From Thioclava arctica (GTDB taxonomy: Bacteria > Pseudomonadota > Alphaproteobacteria > Rhodobacterales > Rhodobacteraceae), in contig NZ_JBFRYC010000014.1 of assembly GCF_040892615.1 (NCBI RefSeq), positions 25,369-89,368 of the forward strand: 64,000 bases of DNA, written 5' to 3'. A program made the position numbers and the translations under genes. Below are positions 54,388 through 63,810 of the stretch, in pieces. The notes below the pieces were generated by a model. The model was not told where the DNA came from, did no database searches, and saw only the letters and a list, made by a program, of their open reading frames with translations. Numbering within the stretch: the first letter of the stretch is position 1; each line of letters starts with the position of its first letter.

Positions 54388-54423
54388 TTTCAATATGTAA
54401 AACAAGGTTTCAACATATGGAAC
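54388..54423. promoter_or_regulatory. Tandem candidate IclR operators
   Basis: Two similar imperfect palindromes 20 bp apart: TTTCAATATGTAAAAC (54388-54403) and GTTTCAACATATGGAAC (54407-54423). The form GTTYCA...TGGAAC agrees with the kind of palindrome bound by IclR-family proteins. They lie between the divergent iclR and binding-protein genes. Confidence 0.6.
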
Positions 54424-54464
54424 TAAATTAGGAGCCTTGCTTGCAGAAACCGGGAGGAGAACCG

Positions 54465-55700
54465 ATGAAACTTTTGAAAACCGCAGCCATTGCGGCGCTT
54501 GTGGCCGGTATGGCCCTGCCTGCATTGGCCCAGCAGCGCACGCTGACACTGAATACCGATGCGTCCGACCCCGCGCCCAAAGCCGCCTTTGATCAGCTGA
54601 TCAAAGGCTTTGAGGCGGAAAATCCGGACGTTCATGTCGTCGTGAACATCTTCGATCACGAGGGTTACAAGACGGCGATTCGTAATTTTTTGACCGCTGA
54701 CAGCCCGGATCTGGCGAATTGGTATGCGGGCAACCGGATGGCCCCCTTCGTCAAATCGGGGCAGTTCATGGATGTGTCAGATGTCTGGCAAGAGAACGGG
54801 CTGAAGGACAGTCTTGCGCCCGCGCTGTCGTCGATGACGATCGATGGCAAGCAATGGGGTGTGCCCTATACCTACTACCAGTGGGGCATTTATTATAACA
54901 AAGACGTCTATAAAAAAGTCGGTGCCGAGGTGCCAAAGACTTGGGACGAGTTCATCAGCAATTGCAAAAAATTCAAGGCGGCGGGCATCGACTGCCTGAC
55001 CACCGGCACCAAGGCGCTTTGGCCCGCAGCGGGGATATTCGACTATCTCGATCTGCGCACCAACGGCTATGATTTCCACATGAAGCTGACCAATGGCGAA
55101 ATTCCGTGGACGGATGATCGCGTGCGCAAGGTCTTTGCCGAATGGGCCAAGGTACTGCCCTATACGACGCCCAATGTCTCGGCGATCGACTGGCAGGATG
55201 CGGTGTCCAACATCGTTCAGGGTAAGGCTGCGAACTATGTGATGGGCAATTTCGCCGTCGCCACCTTCAAGGATGGCGGGATGACGAATGACACGCTGGG
55301 ATTCATGGACTTCCCAGAGATCACGCCGGGCATTCCACGCGCCGAAGAAGCCCCGACGGATACGATTCACATCCCCGCCGGGGCCAAGAACGTCGCGGAT
55401 GCGAAGAAATTCCTCGCCTATGTGGCGCGTGCCGATGTGCAAACCAAGATGAATGAGACGTTGGGCCAGCTTCCCATCAACGTGCAGAGCACGGTGGGCG
55501 ACGACCCCTATCTGCAGGCGGGCTTCAAAATCCTTTCGACGGCAGATGGCGGTATCGCGCAGTTCTTTGACCGTGATGCGCCCGCCGCAATGGCCAAGGC
55601 TGGGATGGAGGGCTTTCAGGAATTCATGGCCTATCCCGACCATCTGGATGCGATCCTTGAGCGGCTCGAGAAGATGCGCAAACGCGTCTACAAGAACTGA
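54465..55700 (+). CDS. Sugar ABC transporter substrate-binding protein
   Basis: 411 residues from the ATG at 54465, behind GGGAGGAGA. Signal peptide ending ALA. Family 1 solute-binding protein of the maltose/oligosaccharide type (PDLANWYAGNRMAPFVKSG, PYTYYQWGIYYNKDVYKKVG, VPKTWDEFI). Taken with the alpha- and beta-galactosidases nearby, it probably binds galactosides or galactose. Confidence 0.92.
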   Translation: MKLLKTAAIAALVAGMALPALAQQRTLTLNTDASDPAPKAAFDQLIKGFEAENPDVHVVVNIFDHEGYKTAIRNFLTADSPDLANWYAGNRMAPFVKSGQFMDVSDVWQENGLKDSLAPALSSMTIDGKQWGVPYTYYQWGIYYNKDVYKKVGAEVPKTWDEFISNCKKFKAAGIDCLTTGTKALWPAAGIFDYLDLRTNGYDFHMKLTNGEIPWTDDRVRKVFAEWAKVLPYTTPNVSAIDWQDAVSNIVQGKAANYVMGNFAVATFKDGGMTNDTLGFMDFPEITPGIPRAEEAPTDTIHIPAGAKNVADAKKFLAYVARADVQTKMNETLGQLPINVQSTVGDDPYLQAGFKILSTADGGIAQFFDRDAPAAMAKAGMEGFQEFMAYPDHLDAILERLEKMRKRVYKN

Positions 55701-55715
55701 TCTTCGCGATCTTTG

Positions 55716-55743
55716 GACGGCGCCCTGTCACGGGGCGTCGTTT
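55716..55743 (+). terminator. Attenuator-like hairpin after the binding-protein gene
   Basis: GACGGCGCCC pairs with GGGGCGTC (one bulge, 6-nt loop), followed by GTTTCG. Weaker than the xyl example but in the same position between binding protein and permease. Confidence 0.5.
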
Positions 55744-55778
55744 CGTCTGACCCAATTTGCAGATCGAGGAGCGTGACG

Positions 55779-56711
55779 ATGACCGCCGCACCCGCCATTC
55801 CCGGTTCAGCCTCCGGCCTTCCCGGCCCGCGCAAACGCCGCCGCCTGAGTCGCAAACTCGCGCCGTGGCTGTTTTTGGCCCCCGGAATGTTGATGTTCCT
55901 GATCTACGTGATCATTCCGATCCTGCAATCGATGTGGATTTCATTCTACCAATGGGACGGGCTTAGCCCGAAGCATTGGATCGGGATGGAAAACTATGTC
56001 GAACTGCTTGACGATGACGCCTTTTATACGAGCCTGAAGAACAACGTGATCTGGCTGGTTTTGTATATGCTGGCGATCCCGGCTGGGCTGTTCATCGCCC
56101 TGTTCCTGAACCAGAAGCTGCGCGGGATACGGCTTTATAAATCGCTGTTTTTCTTTCCGTTCGTGATCTCTCAGGTCGTGGTCGGACTAATCTTTTCGTG
56201 GTTCTACGCGCCGGGCTTTGGTCTGTTCTTTGCGCTGACGAAATGGCTCGACGGGACGGGAATCGCGATCCTCGCTAATCCTCATCTGGTGACTTACGGC
56301 ATCATCGCAGCCGGGCTTTGGCCTCAGATCGCCTATTGCATGATCCTCTATCTGACGGGGCTGAATTCTGTCGCGCCCGACCAGATCGAGGCCGCCCGCC
56401 TTGACGGTGCCAAGGGGCTCAAGATGCTGTGGTATGTCGTGCTGCCACAACTGCGCCCGGCGACGTTTATCGCGCTGGTGGTCACCATCATCGGAGCTTT
56501 GCGCAGCTTTGATCTGGTCTCGATCATGACCTCGGGGGGGCCATTCGGCTCATCGCGGGTGCTGTCCTATTACATGTATGAACAAGCACTGTCGGAATAT
56601 GGCTATCGCATGGGCTATGGCGCGGCGATCGCGGTGGTGCTGTTTGCAATCATGATGATCTTCATCTCGGGCTTCATCTGGAAGATGTGGCGCGACGAAA
56701 GGGGGCTATAA
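55779..56711 (+). CDS. Sugar ABC transporter permease (MalF-like)
   Basis: 310 residues from the ATG at 55779 with GAGGAG upstream. Six membrane helices, the first after a basic tail (PRKRRRLSRKLAPW). The EAA loop that contacts the ATPase is EAARLDGAKGLKMLWYVVLP. One base separates it from the second permease. Confidence 0.93.
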   Translation: MTAAPAIPGSASGLPGPRKRRRLSRKLAPWLFLAPGMLMFLIYVIIPILQSMWISFYQWDGLSPKHWIGMENYVELLDDDAFYTSLKNNVIWLVLYMLAIPAGLFIALFLNQKLRGIRLYKSLFFFPFVISQVVVGLIFSWFYAPGFGLFFALTKWLDGTGIAILANPHLVTYGIIAAGLWPQIAYCMILYLTGLNSVAPDQIEAARLDGAKGLKMLWYVVLPQLRPATFIALVVTIIGALRSFDLVSIMTSGGPFGSSRVLSYYMYEQALSEYGYRMGYGAAIAVVLFAIMMIFISGFIWKMWRDERGL

Positions 56712-56712
56712 G

Positions 56713-57558
56713 ATGTTTCCGCGACCGATCCAAACCATGAGCCCCGCCGCGCGCACTGCCTATAAGATCGCGCTGCCGGTGATGCTGATCTTGTGGCTGC
56801 TGCCGCTGCTAGGAGTTGCGATGACCTCCCTGCGCCCCTCTAGCGATCTTGCGCAGGGCAACTATTTCGGGATGCCCTCCTATCTGGCGTTTTCGAATTA
56901 TCTCGACGTGTTTCGCAACTCGCCCTTCGCCAGTTACATGCTGAACTCGTTTCGGGTCACGATCCCGACGATGATCGGCGCGGTGGCGCTGTCATGCCTG
57001 ACGGGCTACGCGCTTGCAGTTTACAAGTTCAAAGGCAATCTGCTGATCTTTTTCATCTTCGTGGCGGGCAATTTCGTGCCCTTCCAAATCCTCATGGTGC
57101 CGGTGCGCGACCTGACAGTGAAGATGGGGCTTTATGACACGATCACTGGGTTGGCGCTGTTCCACATCGCGTTTCAAACCGGGTTTTGCACCCTGTTCAT
57201 GCGCAATTTCATCAAGGCCCTGCCGCGCGAGTTGATCGAGGCGGCCCGGGTCGAGGGTGTGGGCGAGTGGCAAATCTTCTGGCATATCGTGCTGCCGCTG
57301 GTGCGCCCGGCGATTGCCGCGCTGTCGGTGCTGATCTTTACCTTCATCTGGAACGATTATTTCTGGGCGACGGTGCTGACCACGGGTGCAGATACGCAGC
57401 CTATCACCGCCGGGTTGCAATCACTGAACGGGCAATGGGTGGCAGCGTGGCAACTGGTGTCGGCGGGCTCGATTCTGGCGGCGTTGCCTCCGGTCGCGAT
57501 GTTCTTCCTGATGCAGAAACACTTTATTGCAGGGTTGACCCTCGGGGCGGTGAAATGA
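56713..57558 (+). CDS. Sugar ABC transporter permease (MalG-like)
   Basis: 281 residues, six membrane helices, EAA loop EAARVEGVGEWQIFWHIVLP. Partner of the preceding permease. Its stop overlaps the alpha-galactosidase start by 4 bp (ATGA). Confidence 0.93.
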   Translation: MFPRPIQTMSPAARTAYKIALPVMLILWLLPLLGVAMTSLRPSSDLAQGNYFGMPSYLAFSNYLDVFRNSPFASYMLNSFRVTIPTMIGAVALSCLTGYALAVYKFKGNLLIFFIFVAGNFVPFQILMVPVRDLTVKMGLYDTITGLALFHIAFQTGFCTLFMRNFIKALPRELIEAARVEGVGEWQIFWHIVLPLVRPAIAALSVLIFTFIWNDYFWATVLTTGADTQPITAGLQSLNGQWVAAWQLVSAGSILAALPPVAMFFLMQKHFIAGLTLGAVK

Positions 57559-59639
57559 TCCGAACTTGGCATCTGAAAGACGCACGCCAAAGCCTTGTTC
57601 TGGCCAGCCATGAGGATCGACTTCCCGCGATCATTTACTGGGGCGCATCCCTGCCCGAGTGCGAGGATCTGGCGCAACTGGCCGCCAGCACCGAGGGCGA
57701 TGTGACGGGCGGAATGCTCGATCAAAACCCCGATCTGTCGGTCTGCCCCGAAGCCTCGCAAACCTTCCCCGGAGAGCCGGGTTTGATCGCGCGCGATGCG
57801 CAGGGTCGCGTGCTGCGCCCGGCCTTTCGTTTCGCGTCACAAGAGGTTCGCACGGACCGGCTTGTGCTGGTCTATCGCGATGCGGCGTTGGGTGTGAGCT
57901 ATCGGGCCGATTTCGCGCTCGACGCCGCCACCGGAATGATCACCGCGCGTGCCGCGCTGGAGAGTGAGACGCCGATCACGCTGCATTGGCTGTCCGCCCC
58001 GGTCTTTCCCGCGCCACAGCTTTGCGACGAGATGCTCGAATTTTCCGGCCGCTGGTGTGGTGAGTTTCAAATCACCGCCACGCCTTGGGCCCCCGGTCAG
58101 CGGGTGCGCGATAATCACACGGGGCGCACCGGGCACGAACATTTTCCCGGACTCATTTTGCCCACGCGCGGCGCGACCAAAACCAGTGGCGAAACCCGCG
58201 CCTTTCATTGCGGCTGGTCGGGCGGGCATCGAATGGTGACCGAGGAATTGCCCGATGGGCGGCGTCAGGTCCAGTTCGGCCATGCTTCGGGCAGCGAGCT
58301 GACACCGGGAACGCAGTTTGAAACCGCGACCCTTTACGCGACCTATTCCGCGGCGGGCTCGAATGGCTGCGCGGTCGCGTTTCAGCGCCACTTGCGCGAC
58401 CGGATCGTGCAAATCCCAGCCAAAGCTCTGCCGCGCCCGGTGCATTACAATTGCTGGGAGGCGATCTATTTCAAACACGATCTGGCCGAGCTGTGCGAGA
58501 TCGCGGATCGTGCCGCCGGACTGGGGGCGGAACGCTTCGTGCTGGATGATGGCTGGTTCGGGCGGCGCGATGATGACACGACCAGCCTTGGCGATTGGCA
58601 GGTCGACCCGCGCAAATATCCCGACGGATTGGGACCGCTGATTGCGCATGTAAACGCGCTTGGCATGGGGTTTGGTCTGTGGTTCGAACCCGAGATGGTC
58701 AATCGCGACAGCGATCTGGCGCGCGCCCATCCCGATTGGCTGCTTGGGCCCACCGATCAGATCGAGGGCCGCCAGCAACGCGTGCTGGATATCGCGCGCA
58801 AGGACGTGCGCGATCACCTGTTCAGCGCAATCAGCGCGCTGCTATCACAACATCCGATCGACTATGTGAAATGGGATCACAACCGCGTCCTCCCCTATCC
58901 GGACGCCGCCCAAACGCGCGGGATCTATGCGCTGCTGGATCGGTTGCGCATAGCCCATCCGCAGGTGGAGTTCGAAAGCTGTGCCTCGGGGGGCGGGCGG
59001 ATCGACTTCGGCATTCTCGAACGCACGACGCGGGTCTGGCTGTCTGACAGCAATGACGCGATTGAACGGCTGCGCATTCAGCATGACGCGGCGCTGTTCC
59101 TGCCGATGGTCGTGACGGGCAGCCATGTCGGGCCACGGCGCTGTCATACCTCGGGGCGGGTAATCGACATGGAAATGCGGGCATGGGTTGCCGCCCAGCG
59201 CCATATGGGATTTGAGATGGATCCGCGTGAGCTGATCGAAGACGAGGCCGAAGTCTTGCGCGATGTAACGGCCTGGTGGAAAGCCAATCGCGACTGGCGC
59301 GCGCGCGCGGATATCCTCCGCCTTGAGGCTGCGGACCCCGCCGTGATCGCCGAAATGCAACGGGCCGAAGATGGCGCGCGTTTCGTGGTCTTTGTCGGTC
59401 AGGGCGAGACCTCGGCGCAGATCCTGCCGCGCCCGCTGCAACTGAGCGGGCTGGACCCGCAGGCGCGCTATCGGCTGGTGTTGCGCAACCGCGCGCAAGC
59501 TGCGGGCTTGTCACGCGGCGCGCCAACGTTGAAAACGGGCGCGCTGGAATTAAGCGGGCAGGCCTTGATGGCTCAGGGCATCACCCTGCCATGCGGATTG
59601 GCGCAAACCATGTGGGTGATCGAAGGGGAAAGACTATGA
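57555..59639 (+). CDS. Alpha-galactosidase, GH36
   Basis: 694 residues from the ATG at 57555 (a frame open from 57186 overlaps the permease and is not used). N-terminal beta-sandwich domain, then the catalytic barrel with FVLDDGWFG, GFGLWFEPEMV, nucleophile D441 (VKWDHNR), ESCASGGGRID and acid/base D498 (WLSDSNDA). The size equals typical bacterial GH36. No signal peptide: it cuts imported melibiose/raffinose-type sugars inside the cell. Linked by overlap to the permease before and dgoK after. Confidence 0.93.
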   Translation: MIRTWHLKDARQSLVLASHEDRLPAIIYWGASLPECEDLAQLAASTEGDVTGGMLDQNPDLSVCPEASQTFPGEPGLIARDAQGRVLRPAFRFASQEVRTDRLVLVYRDAALGVSYRADFALDAATGMITARAALESETPITLHWLSAPVFPAPQLCDEMLEFSGRWCGEFQITATPWAPGQRVRDNHTGRTGHEHFPGLILPTRGATKTSGETRAFHCGWSGGHRMVTEELPDGRRQVQFGHASGSELTPGTQFETATLYATYSAAGSNGCAVAFQRHLRDRIVQIPAKALPRPVHYNCWEAIYFKHDLAELCEIADRAAGLGAERFVLDDGWFGRRDDDTTSLGDWQVDPRKYPDGLGPLIAHVNALGMGFGLWFEPEMVNRDSDLARAHPDWLLGPTDQIEGRQQRVLDIARKDVRDHLFSAISALLSQHPIDYVKWDHNRVLPYPDAAQTRGIYALLDRLRIAHPQVEFESCASGGGRIDFGILERTTRVWLSDSNDAIERLRIQHDAALFLPMVVTGSHVGPRRCHTSGRVIDMEMRAWVAAQRHMGFEMDPRELIEDEAEVLRDVTAWWKANRDWRARADILRLEAADPAVIAEMQRAEDGARFVVFVGQGETSAQILPRPLQLSGLDPQARYRLVLRNRAQAAGLSRGAPTLKTGALELSGQALMAQGITLPCGLAQTMWVIEGERL

Positions 59640-60550
59640 GTGCCGCAGATATCAGCGCCACCCCAGAGTGGATCGCCGCGGATTGGGGCACCACGCATCT
59701 GCGTCTTTGGGCGATGCGCGGGCAGAACGTGCTGTCCAAGCGCAGTTGCGATCAAGGAATGGGGCGGCTGAGCCCTGCACAATTCGGCCCCGTGCTTGAG
59801 GCAGAAATCGCCCAGTGGGGCGCAGATTGGGCGGGTATTCCCGTTGTCGCCTGCGGCATGGTCGGCTCGCGTCAGGGCTGGAGCGAAGCGCCCTATCACC
59901 CGACCCCGACCGATCCGCGCGCGCATCTGATCCGGGTGCCCGATCACGCCCCCCGCCCGGTCTATATCGCCTGCGGCATTCGCCAAGATGACCCGCCCGA
60001 TGTGATGCGCGGCGAAGAGACCCAGATCGCGGGCCTGCTGGCCCAGACCCCCGATTTTGACGGCGTGGTCTGTCTGCCCGGCACGCATACGAAATGGGTG
60101 CGCCTGCGGGCGGGCCGGATCGAGCGGTTTCAAAGCTGCATGACGGGCGAGCTGTTCGAGCTGATTTCGCAGCAATCGGTGCTGCGTCACACGCTTGATC
60201 TGCAAGGCTCGGATCTATCGGCCTTTGATGCCGCCTGCGCCGAAGCTTTGGGCGATCCTGCGCGCGCCTATGGCGGGCTGTTTGCCCTGCGCGCGGCGGC
60301 TTTGCTCAACGGGCTTGATCCGATCAGCGCCGCCTCGCGCCTGTCGGGTTTGCTAATTGGCTGGGAACTGGCGGCAACGCGCGATCTTTGGTCAGGTCAA
60401 ACAGCCGCCCTGATCGGCACTGCGAAACTGGCCGCACTTTACGCCCGCGCCCTTGGCGCGAATGGCGTGCAGACGCAAGACTACCCAGCCGAACCTACCA
60501 CCCTCGCCGGGCTGCACGCCGCCTGGAAAACCATCGGAGCCTGCCCATGA
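59636..60550 (+). CDS. dgoK: 2-dehydro-3-deoxygalactonokinase
   Basis: 304 residues from the ATG at 59636 (ATGA overlap with the alpha-galactosidase). DgoK family: N-terminal IAADWGTTHLRLWAM, VACGMVGSRQGWSEAPY, ACGIRQDDPPDVMRGEETQ and PGTHTKWV. It phosphorylates 2-keto-3-deoxygalactonate at C6, the step between DgoD and DgoA. Overlaps dgoA by 4 bp. Confidence 0.95.
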   Translation: MSAADISATPEWIAADWGTTHLRLWAMRGQNVLSKRSCDQGMGRLSPAQFGPVLEAEIAQWGADWAGIPVVACGMVGSRQGWSEAPYHPTPTDPRAHLIRVPDHAPRPVYIACGIRQDDPPDVMRGEETQIAGLLAQTPDFDGVVCLPGTHTKWVRLRAGRIERFQSCMTGELFELISQQSVLRHTLDLQGSDLSAFDAACAEALGDPARAYGGLFALRAAALLNGLDPISAASRLSGLLIGWELAATRDLWSGQTAALIGTAKLAALYARALGANGVQTQDYPAEPTTLAGLHAAWKTIGACP

Positions 60551-61155
60551 GCCGCCCCCTGATCGCCATCCTGCGCGGGATCACCCCGCCCGAGGCGCTG
60601 CCTGTCACCCAAGCCCTGATCGACGCCGGGATCACTCGCATCGAGGTGCCGCTTAACTCGCCCGAGCCGCTTGTCAGCATCAAGGCGATGGTTGAACGTT
60701 TCGGCGCGCAGGCTGATATCGGCGCGGGCACCGTGCTGAGCACGCAGCAGGTGCACGACGTTGCGGCGACGGGTGCGCGCCTGATCGTATCGCCAAATTG
60801 CGACCATGCGGTGATCGCTGAAACCAAGGCGGCAGGGCTGCAAAGCTATCCCGGCGTGATGACCCCGACCGAAGCGTTTGCCGCGATTGCTGCGGGGGCG
60901 GATGCGCTCAAACTGTTTCCCGGCGATCTGATCGGGCCAGTGGGCTTGCGCGCGATGTCTGCCGTTTTGCCGCGTGAGATGCCGCTTTATGCCGTGGGCG
61001 GGGTTTCGGTTGAGAATATGGCTGACTGGCAACGCGCCGGGGCGGCGGGTTTTGGCATTGGCAGTGCTATCTATCGCCCCGGCGATGATGCCAAGATCGT
61101 ATCACAAAATGCGCGCGCACTCGTCGCCCGCTTTGACGAGGTTTTTACGCAATGA
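60547..61155 (+). CDS. dgoA: 2-dehydro-3-deoxy-6-phosphogalactonate aldolase
   Basis: 202 residues, the usual size. Class I KDPG/KDPGal aldolase: AILRGITPPEAL, Glu in RIEVPLNSPEP, GAGTVLS, SPNCD and the Schiff-base Lys in DALKLFPG. The RGITP start and LNSPEP segment favour the galactose version over the Entner-Doudoroff one. Products are pyruvate and glyceraldehyde-3-phosphate. ATGA overlaps on both sides. Confidence 0.94.
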   Translation: MSRPLIAILRGITPPEALPVTQALIDAGITRIEVPLNSPEPLVSIKAMVERFGAQADIGAGTVLSTQQVHDVAATGARLIVSPNCDHAVIAETKAAGLQSYPGVMTPTEAFAAIAAGADALKLFPGDLIGPVGLRAMSAVLPREMPLYAVGGVSVENMADWQRAGAAGFGIGSAIYRPGDDAKIVSQNARALVARFDEVFTQ

Positions 61156-62000
61156 ACGCCACGATCTACGACGCCCGCACCTGTTTCCTCGGCGAGGGGG
61201 CGTTCTGGCACCCCGAGCGCGGCCAGCTCTTCTGGTTCGACATCCTGCGCGGACGCTTGCTGAGCCGCGCGGGCGATCAGCCGCTGGAATGGCAGATTGG
61301 CGAGATGGCCTCGGCGGCGGGTTGGATTGACCGCGACACTTTGCTGATCTCGACCGAGACCGGGCTGCGCCGGTTCGACATTTTGACCGGCGGGCATGAA
61401 CCCATCGCCGCGATCGAGGCCACACGCGACGACACCCGCTGCAATGATGGGCGGGCCGATCCGATGGGTGGGTTTTGGGCCTCCACCATGGGCAAACCCG
61501 CCGCGCCAAAGGCGGGCACGATTTATCGCTACTATAACGGCACGGTGGAACCGCTGTTGCGCGATCTCACGATCCCGAACGCAATCTGTTTTGCCCCCGA
61601 CGGGCGGCGCGCCTATTTTGCCGACACGCCAACGGGCAAAATCATGACGCTGGCGCTAGATGCGCAGGGCTGGCCCGAGGGCGCGCCCGAGGTTTTTGTC
61701 GATCTCACCTCTGAGGGGCTCAAGCCCGATGGCGCGGTGACGGATGCGCAAGGTGCGGTGTGGAATGCGCAATGGGGTGCGGGGCGCGTGGCGCGCTATT
61801 TGCCCGATGGCAGCTTTGATCGCGCGGTTTCGGTGGCTGGGCGCAATAGTACATGTCCGGCCTTTGGCGGCCCTGATTTTCGCCAGCTTTTCGTGACCAC
61901 CGCGCAAGAGGGCATGACCGACCCCGACGCCGCGCAAGGCTGCGTCTTTGCGCTAGATACCCCCATTGCCGGGCGCGCAGAACCGCGTGTCGTGCTGTAG
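61152..62000 (+). CDS. SMP-30/gluconolactonase-family protein, probable galactonolactonase
   Basis: 282 residues, six-bladed propeller. Metal-binding residues: Glu in LGEGAFWHP, Asn in TIPNAICFAPDG and Asp in KPDGAVTDAQG; substrate-side NDGRADPMGGFWASTM is typical. It would open galactono-lactone made by the galactose dehydrogenase to galactonate. Last of the plus-strand galactose genes; 134 bp separate it from the next gene. Confidence 0.9.
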   Translation: MNATIYDARTCFLGEGAFWHPERGQLFWFDILRGRLLSRAGDQPLEWQIGEMASAAGWIDRDTLLISTETGLRRFDILTGGHEPIAAIEATRDDTRCNDGRADPMGGFWASTMGKPAAPKAGTIYRYYNGTVEPLLRDLTIPNAICFAPDGRRAYFADTPTGKIMTLALDAQGWPEGAPEVFVDLTSEGLKPDGAVTDAQGAVWNAQWGAGRVARYLPDGSFDRAVSVAGRNSTCPAFGGPDFRQLFVTTAQEGMTDPDAAQGCVFALDTPIAGRAEPRVVL

Positions 62001-62134
62001 CCAAGCCGGTCTCTGACGCACCGTCACGCCACTAATCTTTGCACAGCATCTTAGAAGAGTCTTCCCAAGCGTCGCTAGGACGATCACTCTGGGCGTGGGA
62101 ACGCAATCGGCTTGCTGCCGAGCGGGAGGATACA

Positions 62135-63760
62135 ATGAATTCAATGATGCATATGCCACTTTTAATCAGTGCGCTGGCCACGCATGCCGAGCGCTATCAC
62201 GCCGATGCCGAGGTGATCTCGGTCGATATAGCAGGCGAGATCAGGCGCTCGAACTGGGGAACGGTGATGGGCCATGCGCGCCAGTTGGCCTCGGCGCTGG
62301 AACGGCGCGGGCTTACGCTGGGTGATCGCTGTGCGACCTTGGCGTGGAACAACCGCCGCCATCTGGAGATTTACTTTGGCGTGTCGGGCGCGGGGCTGGT
62401 GTGTCACACGCTCAACCCGCGGCTGTCGCCCCAGCAAATGACCTATATCATCAACGACGCCAAGGATCGCGTGCTGTTCGTTGATCGCACCTTCCTGCCC
62501 CTCGTCGTGGCGCTGCGCGATCAGCTGACATCGTTGAAGTCCATCGTTCTGATGGGGCCGCATGACGCAGAAGCAGCCAGCCAGATCGAGGGTCTGCTAT
62601 TTTATGACGACCTGATCGCAGAGGGCGATACCAATTATATCTGGCCCGAGTTCGATGAAACCACGCCTTCGTCGCTGTGCTACACCTCAGGAACGACGGG
62701 AAACCCCAAGGGCGTTCTTTATACCCATCGTTCGACCGTGTTGCACAGCTTGGGTGGCAACCAACCCGATACGCTTGGTATCAGCGCCAGTGACACGGTG
62801 ATGCCCGTGGTGCCGATGTTTCACGTCAACGCATGGGGCGTTCCCTATGTCGCCGCGATGACGGGGTGCAAACTGGTGCTGCCGGGGCCAAAGCTTGATG
62901 GCGAGAGCCTCGCGCGCCTGATCGACGCCGAAGAGGTCAGCCTTGCGCTTGGCGTGCCCACGATCTGGATGGGGCTGCTGACCGGGCTGGAGGCGACGGG
63001 ATCAAAGGCCGAAAGCCTTAAGCGCACGGTGGTCGGCGGCGCGGCGCTACCCCCCTCGATGATCAGCGCGTTCCGCGACCTTTACGGGGTCGAACTGATC
63101 CACGCTTGGGGCATGACCGAAACCAGCCCTCTTGGGTCGGTCAATCAACTGCTGCGCAAACATAGCCAGCTGGATGAGCACGCGCGCGAGGAAATCCGCT
63201 TTGGCCAGGGCCGCCCGCCCTTCGGGGTTGAGTTGCGCCTTGTTGACGAACAAGGCCATGTGCTGCCCAACGATGGCAAAACCCAAGGCGAGCTGCAGAT
63301 CCGCGGCCATTGGATCGTCGAGCAGTATTTCGGCCAAGATGAAAGCGCGCTGACGGTCGATGGCTGGTTTGACACCGGCGACATCGCCACGCTTGACCCC
63401 AATGGCTATGTGGGGATCCGTGATCGCTCCAAAGACATCATCAAATCGGGCGGCGAGTGGATTTCAACGGTCGAGTTAGAGAACATCGCAATCGCCCATC
63501 CCGGCGTGGCCAATGCTGCCGCGATCGCTGCGCGTCATGAAAAATGGACCGAGCGCCCAGTGCTGATCGTGCAGCGCGCGATCCGATCTCAGGTCACCGA
63601 GGCGGAGATTCTGGCGATCTATGCGGGCAAGATTCCCAACTGGCAGGTGCCCGACAAGGTGATTTTCATCGAAACCCTACCCCTTGGCAGCACGGGCAAG
63701 GTGCTCAAGACCAAATTGCGCGAAGAATTTGGCGATGTGTTGATGGGGCAGCCTTCGTAA
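62135..63760 (+). CDS. Long-chain acyl-CoA synthetase-like AMP-binding enzyme
   Basis: 541 residues from the ATG at 62135 (GGGAGGA upstream). Adenylate-forming motifs: CYTSGTTGNPKG, HAWGMTETSP, GWFDTGDIATLD, DRSKDIIKSGGEWIS and the catalytic Lys in GSTGKVLKTKLR. It activates a carboxylic acid to its CoA thioester. The chain length is unknown, but the family is that of medium/long-chain fatty acyl ligases. It has no evident link to galactose breakdown and is probably a separate unit ending in the strong hairpin at 63766. Confidence 0.9.
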   Translation: MNSMMHMPLLISALATHAERYHADAEVISVDIAGEIRRSNWGTVMGHARQLASALERRGLTLGDRCATLAWNNRRHLEIYFGVSGAGLVCHTLNPRLSPQQMTYIINDAKDRVLFVDRTFLPLVVALRDQLTSLKSIVLMGPHDAEAASQIEGLLFYDDLIAEGDTNYIWPEFDETTPSSLCYTSGTTGNPKGVLYTHRSTVLHSLGGNQPDTLGISASDTVMPVVPMFHVNAWGVPYVAAMTGCKLVLPGPKLDGESLARLIDAEEVSLALGVPTIWMGLLTGLEATGSKAESLKRTVVGGAALPPSMISAFRDLYGVELIHAWGMTETSPLGSVNQLLRKHSQLDEHAREEIRFGQGRPPFGVELRLVDEQGHVLPNDGKTQGELQIRGHWIVEQYFGQDESALTVDGWFDTGDIATLDPNGYVGIRDRSKDIIKSGGEWISTVELENIAIAHPGVANAAAIAARHEKWTERPVLIVQRAIRSQVTEAEILAIYAGKIPNWQVPDKVIFIETLPLGSTGKVLKTKLREEFGDVLMGQPS

Positions 63761-63765
63761 ATGCG

Positions 63766-63810
63766 CGTCAGATCACGCCCGCAAGCTGACCTGGCGGGCG
63801 TGATCTGACG
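63766..63810 (+). terminator. Very strong hairpin after the acyl-CoA synthetase gene
   Basis: Perfect 17-bp stem CGTCAGATCACGCCCGC / GCGGGCGTGATCTGACG with an 11-nt loop, 5 bp after the stop codon. No T tail follows. Part of it is also readable on the minus strand as the end of an alcohol dehydrogenase fragment. Confidence 0.8.
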
